A stretch of 64,000 nucleotides of DNA, from positions 3,596,001-3,660,000 of the forward strand of contig JAFEVB010000002.1 of NCBI GenBank assembly GCA_032629725.1, read 5' to 3'. The translations under genes were made by a program, and so were the position numbers. Source of the stretch: Gremmenia infestans. Lineage: Eukaryota; Ascomycota; Leotiomycetes; Helotiales; Hamatocanthoscyphaceae. Of the stretch, positions 45,698 through 55,734 are shown piece after piece. Positions within the stretch are counted from its first letter, which is position 1; every line of letters begins with the position of its first letter. The notes beneath the pieces were generated by a model, which was given only the letters and a program-made list of their open reading frames with translations, searched no databases and was not told the DNA's origin.

Positions 45698-47723
45698 ATG
45701 GCTTCTGTTGGGCAAATACGAGAGTTCGACTTCATTGTCGTTGGAGGTAAGATCTTAGAGCACTACTAAAGTTGCTCCCTAAACTAACTCTTCAGGTGGG
45801 ACTGCCGGCAACGTCGTTGCTGGACGACTTGCAGAAAACCCAAATGTCTCTATTTTGGTGATCGAAGCCGGCATTGGGTAGGGTATACCCCGTATATACT
45901 GAACCCAATTGGCTAACAAGGAATATGCAGAAACCCAAGAGAGCAATCCATGATAACAACTCCGGCGCGTGCCTTCGAGACTCGCGACAGCGAGTATGAT
46001 TGGGCTTATAAGACTACCTTGGTAAGACCACCAGATTCTTTGATACAACTATTGGAATACTACTCCGAGAATGCACTAAAAACTCCCGAAACATCGCTAT
46101 ATACTTGGAAAATGACGCCGAAAAAGTAAGGCTAACTTTCCAACTTTCACAGATCGATAGACCCGACTACACTCGAGTCGAGAAGCCAAACACTAGAGGC
46201 AAAGTGCTTGGTGGAAGTTCTTGTCTGAACTACTACACCTGGGTTCGAGGCAGCGCAGCCACGTTTGACGACTGGGCCGAATTCGGCGGCAAAGAGTGGA
46301 ACTGGGAGAACACCAAGGAGTACTTCGACAAGCCCGCATGCTACCACGACGATGACGGACTCTTCGACGCCAGTCTCTCCAAAGTCGGGTGTAATGGCCC
46401 GCTTCACATCTCTCATTCCGATCTTGTCCCTGAAATGAAACCTTTCCGTGATGCTCTGACTAAGGCTTGGGTTAGTAAGGGCGAGAAGATCAATGAGGAT
46501 ATTTACTCGGGAACAGTGAGTGGGCTTACTCATTGCATGAATAGTATTTATAAGGGGTTTCGTTCCTCGAGCTACGTGTTTGTGGAGGGCAAGCCGAACA
46601 TCACGATCCTTGCGGAAACCCATTCCAAGAACATCATCATTGAAGACGGCGTCGCTACTGGTGTCACAGTCTTTGGAAATAACGGGGAAGACGTTTCCTT
46701 CCGTGCTAAGAAGGAAGTCATCGTTTCTTCTGGTGTTTTCGAGTCACCAAAGCTGCTGATGCTGTCCGGAATTGGACCAGAGAAAGAGCTGGCAGCTCAC
46801 GGAATCAAGACAGTCGTGAAATCCAAACATGTGGGACAGAATCTCCTCGATCATCCTATCTTGGCTCATGTTTTCAGACTCAAGGATGGCTTGGGGCTTG
46901 AGGACCATCTTCTTCGTGCAGGTCCACAGCATGATGGAGCAATTGCGGCCTACCGGAGGAACAAGAGCGGACCTCTCAGTAGTGGGCTTCTTGAAATGGT
47001 TGGATTCCCTCGTATCGACAAGTACTTGGCGGAGAGCAAGGAATATGTTGCGTATAAGAAGGCGAATGGAGATGTGGATCCATTTGGTCCTGGAGGACAA
47101 CCTCATTTTGAGATTGACTTCGTGGTATGTGCAGCCGATCCTCGTATGGGACCTATTGCTAATGTCTTTCAAAGCCCATGTTCTCAGATGCATTCCAATG
47201 GCATATTCCCACACCCCCAGAAGGTTCCTGGGTGACAGTCATTGTTGACCTACTCCGACCACTGTCCCACAAGGGATCAGTGAGGCTCAACTCGGCGGAT
47301 GCTCTTGTCCAGCCCAACGTCAACTTGAATTTCTTTGCTAACGACCTCGATATCATTGCTCTGAGACAAGGTGTTCGCTTCATAGATGATATTCTTCAAA
47401 CCGGTGAAGGATTCAAGGACATCATTGGTGAAGACTACCCTTGGCCAATGCCGAGAAACTCGGATGAAGCTATGAACAAGATGATTCTAGAGAGATCGCA
47501 GACTGGGTTCCATCCCTGTGGAACGACTCGTTTATCGAAGGATATCGAGCAAGGTGTGGTTGACAGCAAGTTGAAGGTTCATGGTGTTAGGAATCTCCGC
47601 GTCATTGATGCTTCTGTCTTTCCAGTGATTCCTGATTGCCGAATCCAGAATGCTGTGTATATGGTCGCTGAAAAGGGGGCTGACATGATTAAGGCCGAGT
47701 ACCCGGATAAATTGATGAAATAA
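45698..47723 (+). CDS. GMC family FAD-dependent oxidoreductase (glucose/choline dehydrogenase-like)
   Basis: Five exons are inferred: 45698-45746, 45796-45877, 45931-46021, 46153-47124 and 47175-47723, giving 580 residues. The FAD Rossmann motif VVGGGTAGNVVAG spans exons 1-2. GMC signature 1 is RGKVLGGSSCLNYYTW, and GVFESPKLLMLSGIGP is signature 2. The C-terminus has FHPCGTTRL with the active-site His and VIPDCRIQNAVYMVAEKGA. The last intron (50 bp, GTATGT, GCTAAT) repairs an apparent frame break and yields DFVPMFSDAFQWHIPTPPEG, as expected in relatives. No signal peptide is seen, so it is likely intracellular. The substrate is probably an alcohol or polyol but is not determined. It converges with the RraA-like gene 183 bp downstream. 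Confidence 0.9.
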
Positions 47724-47906
47724 CCCTTGTTGTCTGTCGCACAGATATATCAAAATTCGAGAATGATTACTACCGTCTGCAAGACTCTATCAATCCATCC
47801 CGATTCCATCTTCGGAAATCGAAATAGCGGCTGCTTCTTCATAAATTGTCTAGACAGAAGTCTCAAGCAACATGAGACTGTAGGTATAGCGCCAATATTG
47901 CTATGA

Positions 47907-48789
47907 TTATCCTCTATGTTTCTTGAAAGCTTCTTGCACGCTCATGCCTTTCTCAACATCTTCCTTTACTCGCTCATCAGCCTCGACAAGCTTCGGCAAA
48001 AGAGCAACAACTTCATCGACTTTCTCCTGCGGAATAACAACCACACCATTCGTAGCATCACTAAAGACAAGATCTCCAGGTTTGACGATAGTCCCGTTAA
48101 TATTCAGAGGGACTTGGATGGCGTGTGGCTTGGCCTCGGCTCCAGTTCCTACAATCGAGGTTCCTCTAGACCATATCTGAACCGTTCGTCTAGTCAATAT
48201 GGATGCATTTTGAGTGAGCTGATGAGGGAATCAGACTTACAGGCAGTCCCGTGCTCTCCAACTCAACCAAATCCCTAACCCGTCCTAACACCACAACCCC
48301 AACAGCCCCCCTCATCCGCATCCTAAGCGCCATGATACCGCCCAGAACCGCACATTGCTGACCCTCTGGTTGCTGCGTAACTACAATCGTGCCTTTCTCC
48401 GTTAAATCCACATAATGCTGCCCTTTAGGAATATTGCTTTCCGGAAATTTCGCGTTAGCTTCTGGTTTCGATTTGGAAGCGAAGAGCACGGTAGATGCCG
48501 GGGCGATGAGTGGGGTGTTGGAGGTGGAAGTGACGGATGTGCGGAGAGTCAGGTCTGGGAGATATCCGGCGTTGGGGATGGAGAGTTTGAGCAGCGCATC
48601 TGCTATGTCGCAGGCTGTGTACTGTTTTAGGGTGGATATCTGGGTTGTGATAGAGGTAGCCATGGTTGAATAGTGAGGCGCAAGCTTCACGTGCTTGATG
48701 TGTGGTTTCGAGGAAATCTGTTGAGTAAGAGGCGTGACGAAGCGGAGTTTTGGTGCAGTGCAAATGATGGCTCTTTGAATGAGGGGCAT
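47907..48789 (-). CDS. RraA-like / 4-hydroxy-4-methyl-2-oxoglutarate aldolase family protein
   Basis: Two exons, 48789-48241 and 48176-47907 (64-bp intron), give 272 residues. The first ~45 residues are basic and rich in S, T and aromatics (MPLIQRAIICTAPKLRF...), consistent with a mitochondrial presequence. A second Met (MATSITTQISTL) starts the conserved domain. It has AVLGGIMALRMRMRGAVGVV, then VLGRVRDL with the catalytic Arg-Asp, then GTGAEAKPHAIQVPL and VKPGDLVFSDATNGVVVIP. Bacterial relatives are RNase E regulators or HMG/oxaloacetate-type class II aldolases. The fungal members are metal-dependent aldolases or decarboxylases of uncertain substrate. The acceptor was placed at GGTTCAG|ATATGG because it restores the conserved LPIWSRGTS. 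Confidence 0.85.
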
Positions 48790-49285
48790 TATTCTAGTGA
48801 TAGCATTGTACTTAGTGCCACTTGAGTGGTTGAAGAAGATGGGAATGCCATCACTGGGTGCCTCGGCGATAGGAATAGAAGGCAGCAGTGCTGCTTTTGG
48901 GTGAAGGGAAGGGGGTTAGAGCAGCGGGAACTATGAAGATCATCAATGGCATAAAGCGTACGAATGGTTATTGTTGGTATTTTCATTATCGAAAGGCGTA
49001 TGTAACCGTAGATGGGCATCATATAGCCTGAAGAGGTATTGTATATGTTTAAGATCGCATTTGGTCAGTCCTTTGAAAGAATAAGCAAGATAATTTCGAT
49101 ATGTAATTGTCATATGAGACTATGGCTTTGTAGAGAGAGTGATGTTAGGATTGACTTGCTCATGGAACACTAACAACTCGAGCGTCCCATCAGCTACTTT
49201 TCTTAGCATATCTCGAGGATATAAACAGTCGCCATTTCTTTCCTTCTCCCCGCAGTGCTTGCAGCCCTTCCAATCCTCTACTTAA
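48790..49285. other. Intergenic, nothing seen
   Basis: Upstream region of the RraA-like gene and 3' flank of the RING gene. No gene. Confidence 0.5.
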
Positions 49286-50750
49286 TCATGACCTAATCGG
49301 GTTCCAAAATCCAGCCGCAGTCTGATACCGCCCCTCGTAGAAACGGTCTGTGCCTTCTTTGGCACGCATCTTCTCCATAGCCCCTCTTACATCGTCCCTC
49401 GCTAATCTCGCCGTTCTGCCGTCCTCTATTTTCCCCGGATAATCATCGAATTTCAACAACTTCGGCAAGTATTTCTCCTGTACCTTGATTACCCTCGAAT
49501 ATCGAAGATCAGTGTATTCCTCAAAACATGACCCCCTTTGCATATAAAACTTCGTATTTGTCATTACCTCGAGCCCCAGCTCATCACACACCACATTCTT
49601 AGTTGGCTCATGAAGTTTGAATATTTCCCATTCATTCCTCAAAGACAATGTCTCTAAAAGAGCTTGAAATTCATTTTTCGCCTTCGTTACTTGTTCGTGG
49701 TTGTGCATAGTCCCCGAAAGAAGTTCGTCCTTGACACTCTTGGGTTGATGGCGGATTTGGAGTGTTTTGCAGGGTTTGAATGTGTTAAGACCCTGATCTT
49801 AGCATATCTCTAGCTGCAATATTCGCCCGACATTCACGATATGATCGTCTTCTATGTTATAAAACCCTGATTCGTCTATCACACAATACACTTCGAATAA
49901 ATCTATCCTTCGCAGTTCCCTGAGCTCCAGTATCCTTTCCCGCTGCTCAGGCGTCATATCGTCGGTCAATTCCTCATCAGATTGGATCTAGAATCAAAGA
50001 ATGTTAGCACTGAGTACTTCTTTGAGGGCGAAACAGAAGTATATTAGGAATAGAACGGGGGATGTTTCAAGAATAGAAACTGTTTCAGTTCCAGAAGTGC
50101 GCCGAGTCAAAATACAGTGAAATTGGAGTTGGAACAATGTTTCATGGGAGTTGAGACGTTCTTTCAGGGACAATGGTCTCTCAAACCAGGTCTAGAGAGC
50201 GAATCCCCACCCCAAGCCCTCTCTCATTTACAGGAAGTAAGGGATATACCTCCGAAAAAGGCAACTTACGCATGGTCCCGAGTTCAAAGGTAACTCAAAC
50301 ATCACCGCCGTGGGAGACTTTTCCACAACTGTGCTATCTTCTTGGAAACTGTAGCGGAGTGTTTCGATATAGATGCGGCAAAGTGGACATTGATGGCGGG
50401 TGAGATTGGGCGTTTCGAGAAAGAGGCGTGCGCATAGTAAGTCGAACTCATGTTGGCATGGCATGAGCCTGACTAAGTCGTTGGATAAGTCCTCCATGCA
50501 GATACTGCATGTAGAGGATTCGGAGTTCAGTGTGGAGGGTGAGATTGGGCGTTTCGAGAAAGAGGCGTGCGCATAGTAAGTCGAACTCATGTTGGCATGG
50601 CATGAGCCTGACTAAGTCGTTGGATAAGTCCTCCATGCAGATACTGCATGTAGAGGATTCGGAGTTCAGTGTGGAGGGTGGTAGGTTGGGGATGGGACTA
50701 GTCGTAGCTAGCATCTCTTCGTCTTGGTTTGGACCGGTTGTAGGTGACAT
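49286..50750 (-). CDS. RING-finger protein remodelled by a tandem duplication
   Basis: Exons are inferred as 50590-50270, 49987-49838 and 49792-49286, giving 325 residues from the ATG at 50590. The introns are 282 and 45 bp. The 45-bp intron removes an in-frame TAA. The RING reads CSICMEDLSNDLVRLMPCQH, EFDLLC and HQCPLCR. A helical, charged tail follows (DDMTPEQRERILELRELRRI; then FYEGRYQTAAGFWNP at the end). A perfect 139-bp tandem duplication (50402-50540 and 50541-50679) lies in exon 1. The natural start at 50750 now reads through the outer RING copy and shifts frame before the second Cys pair. A Met inside the duplicated block opens the frame for the inner, complete RING. The annotated start is therefore new. 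Whether either product is made is unknown. Confidence 0.65.
50402..50679. repeat. Perfect 139-bp direct tandem duplication
   Basis: The block beginning GAGATTGGGCGTTTCGAGAA occurs at 50402-50540 and again at 50541-50679 with no difference seen. It is flanked by GGGT at each junction, so short microhomology may have caused it. 139 is not a multiple of three. Confidence 0.95.
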
Positions 50751-52774
50751 GTTTCTTTTGGCATTCTTGATAATTGATCTGGCTTTGAGGATCCATTTTG
50801 AAATGTGATGCGGATTTTGAGATTCAGAAGTGCGAATGATTATTATGCGGCTGTGAAGAAATGCTGTTGGAACGTCAGAGTAGCTTTGCTATAAGTTTTC
50901 AGGGTGGGCATCGTATAGATGAAACGCAGAAGGACGAGTGAATAACCATGTTACACATGATGACATGAAGGATAACATTGTCTTGCTGCATTTGAATCAT
51001 TGTCAATATCCCAAGAAGTAAAGCTGATTTTGGGGCCACGAGGTGATTCATTTTGTCTCTGACCAGCCTAGTGATTATCATACAATAAAATCTGGCCGTC
51101 GCGTCAGGAAACATTCGGCCCCCATGATATGATTGTAACAAAACACCACATGGAGAAACTGCCCCTGGATAGTGAAGACCTGACTTTGCCTACTGACAAC
51201 CTAGAGTATATATGCAGAATTATGATCTAAAATCGAAATGAAGCACTTGCTCTGGGAGAGGACTGCTCTCGTGAGAACTTTTTAACGACAATCGAAGTGG
51301 CTGTAGGCCGCGAGTCAGCCTCGCAAGCACCATCCTCAATCACGAAAAAGTATCAACGCATTTACGGTGTATGTATCGTGCTCTGATGAACCAGCGTCGA
51401 CGTTCACTTGTATGAGAAGGAGAGAACTACCCCCACGTAAAGAGCCTTCCTTCAGGACATCGGAGATTGCTGACACTAGGACCACCCGAGCCACCTCCAG
51501 ACTGCAGTACCGACCAGATTTTCTTGAAGCAGTGGAATGCTGGGCAAAGCCCACCGCCCTAAAGAAACGGGTAGCTTGACCAGCACTGCAGGGTCGTATC
51601 TAATGAATTCATGCATACTGTACTGTACAAGGAGTATCGAGACTTACGAAGTAAGAGGCGGGAAGGTGGGCTGCTTTATCTGATCACTGGACAGCAGACA
51701 TAACGCCACTTGGGGAATATTCCGTTTCTGCACTAGGTACTTTGTTCTCCCAATGAACAAACAGGAGCATCTTCTCCGTTACTGCTGCCCTGCCTGCCCC
51801 TAGAGCATCCAGGCTCGCACGCGCAAATGTCTTACTTGCACTCCCTAACTAGAGCGCTGAGGGAGCATTTTTGGGCCGCCAGCGGCGCATTTGCAGGCGT
51901 TCGACGGATAAGTGGGAATGGACAGAAATTAAATGTGATTGCCTGCAGTGCACATATGCAAGTACGTATCAGAATCCTACAGAAGAACGCCATGGCATGG
52001 ACGAATACCACCGACGCGGGCGGCGGAGAAAGAGAAAGAACGTGTTGTTACTCAAGATGTGTGCTTTTACAAGAATATGGTGACTTTACAGTGAAATGGA
52101 ACAGAAAATACCGTAGAGTGATTTATATCGCGCGTGATGAGACATATTTTAGATGTTGTGTAGCCGTAACGTACCTAAGGTATGTAGGCCATGGCCACGA
52201 TGACGCACCTTCAGAATCCTATTTACGCGGCGCCTCTGGCGCTCTTCCCACCAGTTCACACGTAGACATCAGCTTCCGCACACATACAGCTTCCCGCACC
52301 GCACCGCGAAGAACTAAAGTCTTGCGCATATCTCTGCCCTACATCTTCCGTTAAAATAACTTCAATAATCGCCCTTTCTTTGCCTGTTTCGTAGAGTTAT
52401 TCGGCACTCGCCCCCGCTTGCTCCTCCCCCTGGCCTGCTCTACGCAAAACCCTCCCTGGCTTCGTTGACACCAGCATCCACCAGCACCAGAACTTCACTC
52501 GCCAGCTGTCTCTACCCCGCCAAAAGAAGTGTCGTCCAACAAGAGCCAGCCCAACACCACCAACCTCTTCGAGACAGTCAAGACTTCACAAACGGCAAGA
52601 GGTGTGGCCATCCTCGAATCCTCCTTTCCCTGCCTCTGAGCACACCCAAACACAAACAGGCTCCGGCAGCAGCTTCTTCCCAAAACGGACTTCGCCTGCA
52701 CCTGGGATACATAGACCCACCCCTCCGCATAACTGGCGCGTTTTCCTGCAGCGGGAGACATTGCGGGTGTCAAG
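50751..52774. other. 2-kb intergenic region
   Basis: Left part AT-rich. From about 52350 the plus strand becomes strongly C-rich, as a leader or core promoter of the WBP2-like gene. The frames at 51827 and 52465 are not protein-like. Confidence 0.5.
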
Positions 52775-53708
52775 ATGTCAATAAAGTAAGTCCCCATCTT
52801 CTGCGAACGCCTACGTATGTAGCCCGTCTTGAATACACGCTTTGTGTATATTCATTACTCACTCATCCGCCATGTATCAAATGCACCAAGACTCGCACTT
52901 CATTGCCTTGCAGTTAGCCCAAGAGAAACAGCTAACAGCAAAGAAAAGCTGGGTTATGACCAACCCTGGATCAGAGGGATTCATCAAGTTACCAAATGAG
53001 CGAGTACTCTTCACATCACCTCCACGGACGAGTCTACAATTATCCACCCCAAATACCTACCCGGCAGCTCAACCCTATTCAGCAAAGAGCGATGGCGGGG
53101 TTGTATGCATCACAAACCAAAGAGTACGCCAAGCTCTTTTCTAGCCTGAGCTTCTGCTGATAGAACTCTAGATAGTCTACTTACCCTCTTCCCCGACCCC
53201 CGAACTCCAATCCTTCTCCGCGCCCATCCTCAACCTCCAAGATACATACGTACGAGCGCCCTTCTTCGGTGCAAACTACTGGACAGCAACAGTAAAGCCC
53301 GTCTCTGGTGGCGGCATCCCAGCTACACACTCCGCAATAGAGCTACGCCTTACGTTCCGAGAAGGAGGCGCATTCGACTTCCACACAACTTTCGAGCAAA
53401 TAAAAGAGAGAGTATACCAAGCACATACCGTAGCGCGAGAAAATGGGCAATCAGCGGCAGCAGCTGCGGATCTGCATTTAGAGCAATTGCCAGCTTACGA
53501 GCCAGCACGAGAAGTAGAGGATGATGAACCGCGGATATTGAGTCCAGTTCCCACGAGGCCGTCAAGGACGAATACACAGGAACTGCCACCGCCGTCTGTG
53601 GCTCCTCCTGCGCCGGATGAGCCACCGCCTGGATATGAGGAGGTGCAGGTTCAGGCTGTAAGTAGTGATTTAGAGGAGAGATTGAGAGAGGCCGAGAGGA
53701 GAGATTAG
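52775..53708 (+). CDS. WBP2-like GRAM-domain protein with PPxY motif
   Basis: Three exons are inferred: 52775-52785 (only 11 nt), 52949-53123 and 53172-53708, giving 240 residues. Joining the microexon to the acceptor AAAAG|C gives MSINWVMTNPGSEGFIKLPN, which matches the usual start of fungal WW-domain-binding-protein-2 homologues. The GRAM/PH-like domain covers about 5-135 (SDGGVVCITNQRIVYLPSSP; FFGANYWTATVKPVSGGGIP; IELRLTFREGGAFDFHTTFE). The C-terminal tail has LPAYEP and PPPGYEE, candidate ligands for WW domains such as those of Rsp5-type ubiquitin ligases. The likely role is as an adaptor between membranes or transcription and ubiquitination, inferred from the family. Confidence 0.85.
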
Positions 53709-54219
53709 ATTATTGCATGATACTTGGGCTTCATTCTGGCATTAACTTAGGGAGGGAACAGGCGTTATACTCATGATAGCGTTGATAGACATACCTTATT
53801 GGTGTGTATTTTTAACACCCATAACTTACGAGATATCGATGAGTTTTCGAGTCGGGCTAGATAGGTCTAGATAGGAATGCGGATTGGAACCTCCGATTAT
53901 TCGTAATTTTACTATTACAATAAATGGGCTTTGCCAACAGCATTCTTCGAGCATCTCACATATTTTATGATTCAACACAGAACAATAGGTAGTACCGGTA
54001 TGGTACCGGTAGTCCCAAGAGCTCGAGCTCGTTCTCTCGGAAAGCAAGGAAAGCAAGTTCACGTGATATTACACACCAAGCTCACCAACCAATCAGCACC
54101 TGCCAATTGCAAGCTTCAATTTTGTCTCGTTCGCTCCCGCCCCAAACACACATCGACCTGTCAACATTTACCGCAAGTCATCAACCACCCTTCCCACGAC
54201 ATCAATCGCTTGCGTCAAG
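53709..54219. other. Intergenic, nothing seen
   Basis: WBP2-like 3' flank and QCR6 promoter. It contains a near-palindromic GGTAGTACCGGTATGGTACC segment at about 53986-54007. Confidence 0.5.
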
Positions 54220-55019
54220 ATGGGATTCTTCGATATTGTGGCAGCGGCTATGCCATGGAGCGAGAGCGAGGCGGAGGCTGTGAGTGGGGGCTCGAGTACG
54301 GACAGCACGCCGGCCAACTCGGGGGGTGAGGCGAAGGTGAGAGAGACTCCTACTCTAGTTTATCTTGTTATGGGTCGTTTCTGTAGCTTCTATCTCTTCT
54401 TGGGCTTGAGATGGAGGTTGGGATTGAGGATATGGGCTAATGGGTATAAATAGGATTCTTCCGGACCAACGCCCGATGATAAGGATGAAGTTGGCGATGA
54501 GGGTGAGGATAAGGAAGAGGGTGGCGAGAAGGAGGAAGAAGAAGAGGAAGAAGAGGAGGAGGAGGAGGAGTTGGTTGATCCTAAGGAGACTTTCGAGGAG
54601 GGTGAGTTATATTTTACTTGGCTAGAGATGGTAGCTGTGTGGTGGATAGTTGGGGATTATTCAGGCTACTACTCTGCTCAACTGGCGAAAAGGAAGCTCT
54701 GCAAATGCATCGAGGGCTACGGCCAGAGGAATCGGGATACTTGGCGGATATATAAATTCGAGACATTTACTGACTCACCACAGAATGCAAGGAATCCAAG
54801 GCCTGCGCTCCATCCAAGCACCACTTTGAAGAGTGCGTCGAGCGTGTCACCGGCAACACCGATTCTAAGGCTCCTCACGAGGACTGTGTTGAAGAATGTA
54901 CGTCTCCCATCGCACCCTCCCTCACATCCTCTACTCTCCCTAACATGCAAACAGTCTTCCACCTCGCCCACTGCGCCAACCAATGTGCAGCCCCAAAGCT
55001 CTGGGCTGCCCTCAAGTAA
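54220..55019 (+). CDS. QCR6: Cytochrome b-c1 complex subunit 6 (hinge protein)
   Basis: Four exons are inferred: 54220-54336, 54454-54601, 54784-54897 and 54955-55019, giving 147 residues. Mitochondrial complex III uses this acidic 'hinge' subunit to help cytochrome c dock to cytochrome c1. The N-terminal part (MGFFDIVAAAMPWSES) is followed by a very acidic region with a run of about 14 Glu, encoded by GAG/GAA repeats. The conserved helical hairpin has Cys residues that form disulfides (ECKESKACAPSKHHFEECVE; HEDCVEE; LAHCANQCAAPKLWAALK). It acts in the intermembrane space. The introns are fairly long for the window (117, 182 and 57 bp). All phases agree. Confidence 0.93.
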
Positions 55020-55734
55020 AGAACCGACAATATCGAGCTCATGCCTGCTCGAGTATAGATGAGTGGGAGTGAACTGGAGGTGGAGTGGGTTGGCAAACCG
55101 CTGTTTTTGTACACGCAAACTGCATATGTCCTCTGCGCCGCCCTTGCATGTAGTATAGGAAAGAAAGAAAGAAAGAAAGAAAATAGAAGGTGTTCTCTGG
55201 CCCTGTTCCCCATTCCTTATCCCAAGCTTGTTGCAGAATCAAGATATGTTATCATCACTTACCTAGTAATCATAACTTACTGCTTGCGACGATAACCCAG
55301 CCCAGGTCAGATATCGAGCATGGATAACATCTGCTTGCTTGTGAAAGTCCGAGGGAGAGATATGCAATGTATCTTTTGTACCTCTGTAAACCAATAGGTA
55401 CATCGATCGTACTACACCAAACAGGCAACTGGGCTTTTACCTCACCACAGCATCGCAAGCACGAGACCTTATCTTCCGATCTACTTTCGATGCAACCACT
55501 TACACGTAGCATTACAGGCCGGCATTTCCCCTCTCGTAGCCCCTTGCTTATAGAAACCCTCAATAAGTCTTGAACCCCAGGACCGTAGTATTTATTTCTC
55601 TATCTAACCCTTTATTCATTTCCAATGACTTGTATATTGTAACAACAATTATTTATACGTGAAAACAAGAACGAAACAGTGTTTCGAGTCCGCTCGATTC
55701 GGCCAGCCTCGGTTCAACACCCGGCGCTACAAAC
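55020..55734. other. Intergenic with a GAAA microsatellite
   Basis: QCR6 3' flank and MFS promoter. A (GAAA)n run lies at about 55160-55182. No gene. Confidence 0.55.

Noticed and set aside
47125..47174. Apparent frameshift in the GMC oxidoreductase
   Set aside because: A 50-bp GTATGT...AAAG intron restores the expected family sequence.
49793..49837. In-frame TAA in the RING gene at 49.8 kb
   Set aside because: Lies inside a plausible 45-bp phase-0 intron.
51827..52354. 175-residue plus-strand ORF
   Set aside because: Irregular composition, overlaps an equally poor frame, no domain or splice context.
52465..52917. 150-residue ORF as N-terminal extension of the WBP2-like protein
   Set aside because: Composition is leader-like. 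The microexon model gives the family-typical MSINWVM start instead.
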